Positions 57,159 through 64,000 of a stretch of DNA of 64,000 nt are shown here, in pieces. The stretch comes from Phenylobacterium sp. CCH9-H3 (GTDB lineage: Bacteria; Pseudomonadota; Alphaproteobacteria; Caulobacterales; Caulobacteraceae). The notes beneath the pieces are model-generated. The model saw only the letters and a list, made by a program, of their open reading frames with translations, was not told where the DNA came from and searched no databases. Within the stretch, counting starts at the first letter, position 1. Every line of letters starts with the position of its first letter. The stretch is taken from positions 1-64,000 of the forward strand of contig NZ_LSJI01000011.1 of the NCBI RefSeq assembly GCF_001557235.1, read 5' to 3'. The translations under genes were made by a program, and so were the position numbers.

Positions 57159-57270
57159 TAGAGCGCAATCCGCCGAAGTGGAAGCCGGTTCGGCGGAGAG
57201 ATTGCGCTCAAATCAAAGAGATAGAGCCTTCCCCCTTCAAATGATTCCATTTGAAGGGGGAAGGCTCTAG
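57159..57270 (-). repeat. Bipartite palindromic repeat, copy 2, over purQ stop codon
   Basis: 112 bp, near-identical to 7568-7682. Minus-strand order is the same: a hairpin TAGAGCCTTCCCCC/GGGGGAAGGCTCTA type with an inner TTCAAATG/CATTTGAA stem, then GCGCAATC/GATTGCGC with CGCCGAA/TTCGGCG. The first TAG is the purQ stop codon. The stems are conserved between copies despite loop changes (for example TGGTCC against TGATTC), which supports a structural role. Confidence 0.87.
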
Positions 57271-57929
57271 GCGCTGGCCAGGGCGCTCTGGAAGAGGATC
57301 GCGCCGTCGGCCGACCCGAGCTCCGCCTCGAAGGCGCGGTCGGGATGCGGCATCAGGCCCAGGACGTTGCCGCGAGCGTTGACGATGCCGGCGATGTCGC
57401 GCGACGAGCCGTTGGGGTTGTCGCGGTACCGGAAGACCACCTGGCCCTCGCCCTCCAGCCGGTCGAGGGTGGCCTCGTCGGCGAAGAAGTTGCCCTCGCC
57501 GTTGCCCACGGTCATCGCCACCTCGCGGCGGCCGGCGTAGCCGGCGGTGAAGCGGGTCTGGCTGTTGGTGACCTCCAGCTCCACCGCCTTGCAGACGTAC
57601 TTGAGCTTCTCGTTGCGCAGCAGGGCGCCGGGCAGCATCTGGGCCTCGCACAGCACCTGGAAGCCGTTGCAGATGCCCACCACCGCGACGCCGCGCTCGG
57701 CGGCGGCCTTCACCTCGGTCATGGCCGGGGAGAGCGAGGCCATGGCCCCGCAGCGCAGGTAGTCGCCGTAGGAGAAGCCGCCGGGCAGCACGATCAGGTC
57801 CAGGCCGTCGGGCAGGGCGGTGTCGCCGTGCCAGACCATCTCCACCTTCGCGCCCGTCGAGCGCTCGATCGCCACCTTGCAGTCGCGGTCGCAGTTGGAG
57901 CCGGGGAAGACGATGACGGCGGCTTTCAT
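57267..57929 (-). CDS. purQ: Phosphoribosylformylglycinamidine synthase, glutaminase subunit PurQ
   Basis: 220 residues from the ATG at 57929. Class I glutamine amidotransferase with the nucleophile C87 in VVGICNGFQ and the His-Glu pair in [14 protein letters not shown]. It releases ammonia from Gln for PurL, with PurS bridging them. It follows the DUF3291 gene by 10 bp in the pur operon. Its stop codon is part of the palindromic repeat. Confidence 0.97.
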   Translation of the reverse strand: MKAAVIVFPGSNCDRDCKVAIERSTGAKVEMVWHGDTALPDGLDLIVLPGGFSYGDYLRCGAMASLSPAMTEVKAAAERGVAVVGICNGFQVLCEAQMLPGALLRNEKLKYVCKAVELEVTNSQTRFTAGYAGRREVAMTVGNGEGNFFADEATLDRLEGEGQVVFRYRDNPNGSSRDIAGIVNARGNVLGLMPHPDRAFEAELGSADGAILFQSALASA

Positions 57930-57939
57930 CTCAGGGTCC

Positions 57940-58425
57940 TCATGCGCACTCGTCCAGCACCGGTATGGCGGGGCGGCCATCCGGAGCCGGGAAGGGGGTC
58001 TTGAACGTGAACGCCGCGGGCGTGGGGCCCAGGCGCTCCAGCAGCTCCAGCTTCGCCAGGCCTTCCTCGACCGTGGGCGTGTGGCCGACGGGGACCCACC
58101 ACAGCGTCTGGTAGACCTCCATCGCCTCGAACCACTCGCGGCGGCGGCGCATGATGTCGCGATGGGCGCTGCGGTAGACGAAACCGGCCAGGGCGTCCAT
58201 GTCGGTCCACACCGACATGTTCACGGCGAAGAGGGGATCGTCGGGCCTGGGCTGCAGGTCGGTGGCGTTGTTGCCCTCGCCGACCAGACGCCAGACGAAG
58301 CCGGGCATGCCGTCGGCCAGGGCGTTGATGCGGTCGAGGTTGTTCTTGAAGTCGGCGATCTGTGGGTGGTCCACCGGCTGCAGCAGCCGCCCCACGTTGA
58401 TCTGCGCCAGGTGAAATCCGGTCAT
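57940..58425 (-). CDS. DUF3291 domain protein inside the pur operon
   Basis: 161 residues. A ferredoxin-like/dimeric alpha-beta barrel of DUF3291 type ([70 protein letters not shown]), related to monooxygenase-like ABM folds. No enzyme activity is known to me. The ATG overlaps the stop of the upstream lipoprotein gene (ATGA), and purQ follows by 10 bp. Confidence 0.85.
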   Translation of the reverse strand: MTGFHLAQINVGRLLQPVDHPQIADFKNNLDRINALADGMPGFVWRLVGEGNNATDLQPRPDDPLFAVNMSVWTDMDALAGFVYRSAHRDIMRRRREWFEAMEVYQTLWWVPVGHTPTVEEGLAKLELLERLGPTPAAFTFKTPFPAPDGRPAIPVLDECA

Positions 58426-58832
58426 TTCTTGCGGGTCCAGTGCTTCAGGCCGTCGAGGTAGGCGTGGAGCTGATCGTAGCCCTTGCGGTCGCCGTAGGGG
58501 CAGCCGGTGGTCACGACATCCGAGCCCTTCGCCTGCTGCATCATGATCGCAGGATGACCCGGCGCCCCCGTCTTGGTGATCAGATAGGACGTCCGGCCGT
58601 CGGCGCTACTGTAGAAGCGGTAGGGCTCGGCCGGGTCCTCGGGCGCGGGCACAAGCTGGGCCTGGGCCACCAGCGCCGCCGACTGGGCCTCGAACGGCTG
58701 GGCGCAGTCGAGGGCTAGGTAGGTCGGGGGCGCCTCGGCCGGCTTCGCGCAGGCTCCGAGCGCGAGGAGGGCGGGAAGGGCCGCGCAGACTCCGAGTGTT
58801 TCGCTCCCCCGGCGGGGGAGCCGCGCCCTCAC
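58422..58832 (-). CDS. Small lipoprotein inside the pur operon
   Basis: 136 residues from a GTG at 58832 that overlaps the purS stop (GTGA). The N-terminus RARLPRRGSETLGVCAALPALLALGAC is a lipoprotein signal peptide (lipobox ALGAC). The mature part has two further Cys (ALDCAQPF and TTGCPYGDR) and no family I know. Likely anchored in the envelope, and so an odd member of a purine operon. A longer frame begins at 58886 within purS and is not preferred. Confidence 0.72.
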   Translation of the reverse strand: MRARLPRRGSETLGVCAALPALLALGACAKPAEAPPTYLALDCAQPFEAQSAALVAQAQLVPAPEDPAEPYRFYSSADGRTSYLITKTGAPGHPAIMMQQAKGSDVVTTGCPYGDRKGYDQLHAYLDGLKHWTRKK

Positions 58833-59068
58833 GCCAGCTCCACCCGGTAGCTTTCGATCACGGTGTTCGCGAGCAGCTTCTCGCACATGGCCTTGACCTC
58901 GGCCTCGGCCGAGGCGGCGTCGCCGGACTTGAGGTCGAACTCGATGGTCTTGCCGACGCGGACGTGCTCGACCTCGTTCCAGCCCAGGCCGTGCAGCGCC
59001 TGCTCGACTGCCTTGCCCTGGACGTCGAGGACGCCGGGCTTGAGGAAGACGTGGACTTTAGCGCGCAC
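58829..59068 (-). CDS. purS: Phosphoribosylformylglycinamidine synthase subunit PurS
   Basis: 79 residues, GTG start (59068) sharing one base with the purC stop (TAGTG). Characteristic sequence: AKVHVFLKPGVLDVQGKAVEQALHGLGW, then VRVGKTIEFDL and IESYRVEL at the end. PurS is a small dimer that holds PurL and PurQ together and channels ammonia. Confidence 0.95.
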   Translation of the reverse strand: MRAKVHVFLKPGVLDVQGKAVEQALHGLGWNEVEHVRVGKTIEFDLKSGDAASAEAEVKAMCEKLLANTVIESYRVELA

Positions 59069-59823
59069 TAGTGGAGGCCCCCCTGAATCACGGTGGGCAT
59101 CTCCTTCATGATCCCGAGCCGGCGCGCAACCTCGGTGTAGCTCTCGATCACGTTGCCCAGGTCGCGGCGGAAGCGGTCCTTGTCCATCTTCTCGTTGGTG
59201 ACGCTGTCCCACAGGCGGCAGCTGTCGGGACTGATCTCGTCGGCCAGGATGATGCGGGCGAAGTCGTTTTCGTAGACGCGGCCGAACTCGATCTTGAAGT
59301 CCACCAGGGTGATGCCGACGCCGGCGAACAGCCCGGTGAGGAAGTCGTTCACCCGCAGGGTCAGCGCCATCATGTCGTCGATCTCCTGGGTCGAGGCCCA
59401 GTTGAAGGCGGTGATGTGCTCCTCCGAGACCATCGGGTCGTGGAGCTTGTCGTCCTTCAGGTAGAACTCGATGATCGAGCGCGGCAGCGCCTGGCCCTCC
59501 GGCAGGCCGTAGCGGGTGGAGAGCGAGCCGGCCGCGACATTGCGGCACACCACCTCCAGCGGGATGATCTCGACTTCCTTGATCAACTGCTCGCGCAGGT
59601 TCAGCCGCTTGATGAAGTGGTTCTGAACCCCGATCGAGTTCAGCTTGGTCATGATGTATTCGCTGATCCGGTTGTTGATCACGCCCTTGCCCTCGAGCAC
59701 GGCCTTCTTGGTCGCGTCGAAAGCTGTCGTATCGTCCTTGAAGTACTGGATCAGGGTGCCGGGCTCGGGGCCCTCATAGAGGATCTTGGCCTTCCCCTCG
59801 TAGATCTTCTTACGGCGGGTCAT
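59068..59823 (-). CDS. purC: SAICAR synthetase
   Basis: 251 residues. It joins Asp to CAIR with ATP in purine synthesis. Motifs: [13 protein letters not shown] at the N-terminus (nucleotide loop), [11 protein letters not shown] and [10 protein letters not shown], and the [12 protein letters not shown] signature. The first gene of the purC-purS-lipoprotein-DUF3291-purQ operon. The 231-bp space upstream, shared with the divergent zeta-like gene, contains a GC-rich CGCGCG hairpin but no clear promoter. Confidence 0.97.
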   Translation of the reverse strand: MTRRKKIYEGKAKILYEGPEPGTLIQYFKDDTTAFDATKKAVLEGKGVINNRISEYIMTKLNSIGVQNHFIKRLNLREQLIKEVEIIPLEVVCRNVAAGSLSTRYGLPEGQALPRSIIEFYLKDDKLHDPMVSEEHITAFNWASTQEIDDMMALTLRVNDFLTGLFAGVGITLVDFKIEFGRVYENDFARIILADEISPDSCRLWDSVTNEKMDKDRFRRDLGNVIESYTEVARRLGIMKEMPTVIQGGLH

Positions 59824-60054
59824 CTCGTGGCCTTCTCCATGACGAGGACTTACCGGTTCGGGAAAACGAAAACGCGCGCGGTTTCATGCTCGCGCGCGGG
59901 TCCGACTCGGCCTCTCGCCCCATTACAGGCGTGGCAAAAATAGCGTGTGCGACGCTGCGGTGCAAACTCGGCCGGCGATGCCTCTTTCCATTGCGGCCCC
60001 GGTCGGCGCACGATATGGGATCGCCCGCTCCAAGACGCTGACCCCCAGGACCCG

Positions 60055-60378
60055 ATGACCACCTTCGACGATCGCGAGCAAGGCTTCGAGCGGAAGTTCG
60101 CCCTCGACCAGGAGCAAGAGTTCAAGGCCCATGCGCGCCGCAACCGCGCGCTGGGCGAATGGGCCGCCGGCCTGATGGGCCTGCAGGCGCCGCACATCGA
60201 AGAATACGCCAAGGCGGTGGTGAAGTCGGACTTCGAGCTGCCCGGCGACGAGGACGTGTTCCGCAAGGTGTTCGAGGACCTGAAGGGCTCGGGCGTCACC
60301 GTGTCGGAGGGCGAGGTCCGCATGAAGATGGCCGAGCTGCTGGCCCAGGCCCGCGAAGGCGTCCGCAACGGGGGCTAG
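60055..60378 (+). CDS. ATP synthase inhibitor zeta-like protein (DUF1476)
   Basis: 107 residues from the ATG at 60055. Helical protein beginning MTTFDDREQGFERKFALDQEQEFKAHARRNRALGEWAA, the family pattern of the alphaproteobacterial F1-ATPase zeta subunit, whose N-terminus blocks ATP hydrolysis by F1 at low membrane potential. Commonly next to purC in alphaproteobacteria, as here (divergent). Confidence 0.93.
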   Translation: MTTFDDREQGFERKFALDQEQEFKAHARRNRALGEWAAGLMGLQAPHIEEYAKAVVKSDFELPGDEDVFRKVFEDLKGSGVTVSEGEVRMKMAELLAQAREGVRNGG

Positions 60379-60389
60379 AGCTCCCGCCT

Positions 60390-60540
60390 GCTGTGTCATC
60401 CCGGTTTCGCGGCACGCGAAGACCGGGACCCCGATCTGTTGAACGTCTTGTCGTGGCGCGGTGGTGAAGCCGCGTTTCATGCTGCATACGCCCCACATCG
60501 GGGTCCCGGTCTCCGGCTGCGCCGGAACCGGGATGACAGC
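60390..60540. repeat. Nested inverted-repeat element
   Basis: About 151 bp with outer arms TCATCCCGGTT (from 60396) and AACCGGGATGA (to 60536), inner arms GACCGGGACCCCGAT (60421-60435) and ATCGGGGTCCCGGTC (60498-60512), and a unique loop of about 60 bp. It is two head-to-head copies of a short repeat of the kind scattered through alphaproteobacterial intergenic DNA. It lies between two genes that end towards it, so it may act as a bidirectional terminator. Confidence 0.85.
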
Positions 60541-60553
60541 CGTTGAGGTCGGG

Positions 60554-61972
60554 TCAGCGCCTTATCTGCGCCGCCAGCATCTTGCGGATCGAGGGCCCGT
60601 AGGGCGGGCGCAGGGCCTGGAGCGGGCCGATGTCCTTCTTGATCTGGCTGTAGATCGCCTTGCGATGGCTGAACTCCAGGAAGCCGTCGTGGCCGTGGTA
60701 GCTGCCCATGCCCGAGGGGCCGACGCCGCCGAAGGGCAGCTCTTCCTGGGCCACGTGCATGATCACGTCATTGACGGTGACGCCGCCGGGGGTGGTCCGG
60801 GCCAGCACCTTCTCGCGCTCGGCCTCGTCGTCGCCGAAGTAGTAGAGGCCCAGCGGCCGGTCGCGGCCGTTCACGAAGGCGATGGCCTCGTCGACGCTGC
60901 GGTAGCTTTTCACCGGCAGGACCGGGCCGAAGATCTCCTCCTGCATCACCTTCATGTCGTCGGTGGGCTCCAGGATCAGGGTGGGGGCGATCTTGCGATG
61001 CTCCTGTTGGGTCAGGTCCTCGCCCTCGGGTTTCAGCTCCACGATGCGGGCGCCCTTGGCGCGGGCGTCGTCGATGTAACCGGTGATCCGCTCGTAGTGC
61101 CGCTGGGCGACGATGGAGGTGTAGTCGGGGTTGTCCTTGATGGTGGGGAACATCTTGGAGACCGAGGCCCGGGCCGCCTCGACGAAGCCCTCGACCCGGT
61201 CGTCCGGAGCCAGGACGTAGTCGGGCGCCAGGCAGATCTGGCCCGCGTTGAGCGTCTTGCCGTTCATGATCCGCGCCGCGGCCACGCCAAGATCGGCGGA
61301 CTTGCCGAGAATCACCGGGCTCTTGCCGCCCAGCTCCAGGGTCAGGGGGACCAGATTGTCGGCCGCCGCGCGCATCACATGCCGGGCGATGGAGGTGGCG
61401 CCGGTGAAGATCAGATGGTCGAAGGGCAGATGGGCGAAGGCCTCGCCGATCTCCGGCCCGCCCGTCACCACGGCGATCTCCTCCTCGGAGAAGACCTTGC
61501 CGAACATGGTCTTCATCAGCTCGGAGGTGGCGGGGGTGTATTCCGACGGCTTGATCATGGCCCGGTTGCCGGCGGCCAGGATGCCGGCCAAGGGTGCGAA
61601 GGTGAGGTTTACCGGAAAGTTCCACGGGCTGATCACACCCACCACGCCCTTGGGCTGGTAGCGGACCTCGGCCTTGGCGCCGAAGAGGCCGAGGATGGCC
61701 GGGGTGGTCTTGCGCTTTTCCGGACGCATCCACTTGGCCAGGTGCGCCTTGGCGTGCTTCAGCGGGCCGATGGAGCCGGCCACGTCGGTGAAGGCGGTGG
61801 CCTCGCGCGAGCGGGAGCCGAAGTCGGCGTTGAGCGCCTCCTCGATCTGGGTGCGGTGATCGATCAGCAGAGCGATGCAGCGGTCGATCCGCTCGATGCG
61901 CTGCTCGGCCGTCGGCGCGCCGTCGCGCAGGTGCGCGGCCTTCTGGCGCGCCAGGATCCCTTGCATGTCCAT
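60554..61972 (-). CDS. Coniferyl aldehyde dehydrogenase-type ALDH
   Basis: 472 residues. Aldehyde dehydrogenase with the general-base Glu in LTLELGGKSPVILGKSAD and the nucleophile Cys in LNAGQICLAPDY. The C-terminal ELPFGGVGPSGMGSYHGHDGFLEFSHRKAI is characteristic of the coniferyl-aldehyde/CalB-like subgroup. It would oxidise aromatic or aliphatic aldehydes with NAD(P)+. Single gene. Confidence 0.93.
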   Translation of the reverse strand: MDMQGILARQKAAHLRDGAPTAEQRIERIDRCIALLIDHRTQIEEALNADFGSRSREATAFTDVAGSIGPLKHAKAHLAKWMRPEKRKTTPAILGLFGAKAEVRYQPKGVVGVISPWNFPVNLTFAPLAGILAAGNRAMIKPSEYTPATSELMKTMFGKVFSEEEIAVVTGGPEIGEAFAHLPFDHLIFTGATSIARHVMRAAADNLVPLTLELGGKSPVILGKSADLGVAAARIMNGKTLNAGQICLAPDYVLAPDDRVEGFVEAARASVSKMFPTIKDNPDYTSIVAQRHYERITGYIDDARAKGARIVELKPEGEDLTQQEHRKIAPTLILEPTDDMKVMQEEIFGPVLPVKSYRSVDEAIAFVNGRDRPLGLYYFGDDEAEREKVLARTTPGGVTVNDVIMHVAQEELPFGGVGPSGMGSYHGHDGFLEFSHRKAIYSQIKKDIGPLQALRPPYGPSIRKMLAAQIRR

Positions 61973-62037
61973 GTGTGACGTCCTCCCGTTGCGCGAGAGG
62001 TGACCGGCTTTCCCCGGGGGGCGTCAAGGGCGGAGGT

Positions 62038-62373
62038 TTAGCCTCGGCTTTCGATCAGGGGGCGGCTGACCTTCTTCGGGACGATCTGGGCCCAGGCCTC
62101 GCGGACGAGGGCCGCCAGCCCGGCCTCGTCGAGGTGGGCGATCTCCACGTAGGCCCAATGGACGGTGGCGACCTTGCAGGGCTGGAAGGTGTCGGGGCGG
62201 ATCTCGAAGAGGAGTTCCTGATGGGGCTTGTCGAGCTTGAGGACGACGCGGCCGTCCAAGGCCAGGGCGAAGGTCTTCTTGCCCACGTTGAACCAGGGGT
62301 CGCCCTTGTAGGTGACCTCGTGCGCACCCGGCAGGGCGAGGGCGAGGCGGCGGAGGTCTTCGATGTCGGCCAT
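62038..62373 (-). CDS. MmcQ/YjbR family protein
   Basis: 111 residues of YjbR/CyaY-like fold: ADIEDLRRLALALPGAHEVTYKGDPWFNVGKKTFALALD, VVLKLDKPHQELLFEIRPDTF and the VHWAYVEI segment. Members have been called DNA-binding, but the function is not established. It follows purB by 43 bp on the same strand and may be co-transcribed with it. Confidence 0.9.
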   Translation of the reverse strand: MADIEDLRRLALALPGAHEVTYKGDPWFNVGKKTFALALDGRVVLKLDKPHQELLFEIRPDTFQPCKVATVHWAYVEIAHLDEAGLAALVREAWAQIVPKKVSRPLIESRG

Positions 62374-62416
62374 GGTGGCGAGAAGATAACCGCCAAGACG
62401 CCGGCGGCGTGAAGCT

Positions 62417-63721
<1,305 letters not shown>

Positions 63722-63783
63722 GGGCCGGGTGTCTGAGGCGACGCCCCGGCCAAGTCAATGGGCCGCGAGGCTGGGGCGTGCGG

Positions 63784-64000
63784 CTAGGCCAGGACCCGCG
63801 CGCGGCGGCGCAGGGCGGCGCCGGCCATGCCGAAGCCGCCGATCATCAGGGCCCAGGTGGCGGGCTCGGGCACGAGCGCCGGGGCGGCGCCGAGGTCGGG
63901 ACGCTCGTCCTCGTCGGGCAGAAGGATGTTCCCGGGCGGGCCGTCGTTCGGCGCGCTCAGCGCGCTGAAGCCGCCGACGCCCGTCTTGGGCTGGTAGATC
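63784..64000 (-). CDS. PEPxxWA-CTERM sorting domain protein, N-terminus beyond window
   Basis: Only the last 71 residues are visible, open to the window edge. The visible region is Gly/Pro-rich and acidic (LLPDEDERPDLGAA) and leads into VPEPATWALMIGGFGMAGAA with a basic end (RRRARVLA). This is the fourth copy of the sorting signal in the window. It is nearly identical over the motif to the signal of the gene at 22583. Confidence 0.85.
   Translation of the reverse strand, partial: IYQPKTGVGGFSALSAPNDGPPGNILLPDEDERPDLGAAPALVPEPATWALMIGGFGMAGAALRRRARVLA

Overview
The window is high-GC, gene-dense DNA that looks like the chromosome of a Caulobacteraceae alphaproteobacterium, probably a Phenylobacterium- or Caulobacter-like organism. 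Supporting signs are the GAAC-N7-GAAC LexA box before recA, four genes ending in a PEPxxWA C-terminal sorting signal, a Caulobacter-type flagellin, a TonB-dependent receptor of the large Xanthomonas/Caulobacter class, an ATP synthase zeta-like inhibitor (DUF1476), and alphaproteobacterial interspersed palindromes. The genus is an inference. I see no tRNA or rRNA gene, CRISPR array, prophage or insertion sequence.

Left part (1-18.4 kb): the chemotaxis receptor at the left edge is cut. It is followed by an XRE-cupin regulator, a PEPxxWA-CTERM secreted protein only 3 bp ahead of a membrane-anchored TIR-TPR protein, and a convergent class III nucleotide cyclase with a TRAFs-binding/SLOG-like sensor half. 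This is the most interesting unexplained locus. Then come a dicarboxylate/glutamate-type symporter, a YdcH-TerC pair, a GFA enzyme divergent from its likely TetR repressor over a 14+14 bp palindrome, and a second TetR divergent from a complete RND tripartite efflux operon.

Middle (18.4-36.2 kb): housekeeping genes recA, alaS, icd, a trmJ-like gene and rpsD alternate with accessory genes. The latter include a class A beta-lactamase whose start codon overlaps that of the trmJ-like gene, a nitronate monooxygenase, tandem DUF1254/DUF1214 paralogues (one cytoplasmic, one exported), MscS, and a low-GC HExxH metallopeptidase-like TPR protein.

Right part (35-64 kb): a purine-biosynthesis and redox scaffold, all on the minus strand (purB ... 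purC-purS-[lipoprotein]-[DUF3291]-purQ ... purL ... bolA-grxD), is interrupted by two accessory blocks. Between purQ and purL lie a CocE-type hydrolase, an orphan flagellin, a phosphotransferase/SDR pair, and a siderophore receptor with a PepSY membrane protein behind a Fur-like box. Between purL and bolA lie a D-amino-acid PLP enzyme, oxidoreductase and DUF1905 operon, a large TonB receptor, a PEPxxWA-CTERM protein, an AraC regulator, a CinA-like protein, a serine hydrolase, a small hypothetical protein and a LysE exporter.

Two copies of one bipartite palindromic repeat sit exactly on the stop codons of the symporter gene and purQ. A different nested palindrome lies beyond the zeta-like gene. 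Functions are assigned from protein motifs read by eye; no database search was run.
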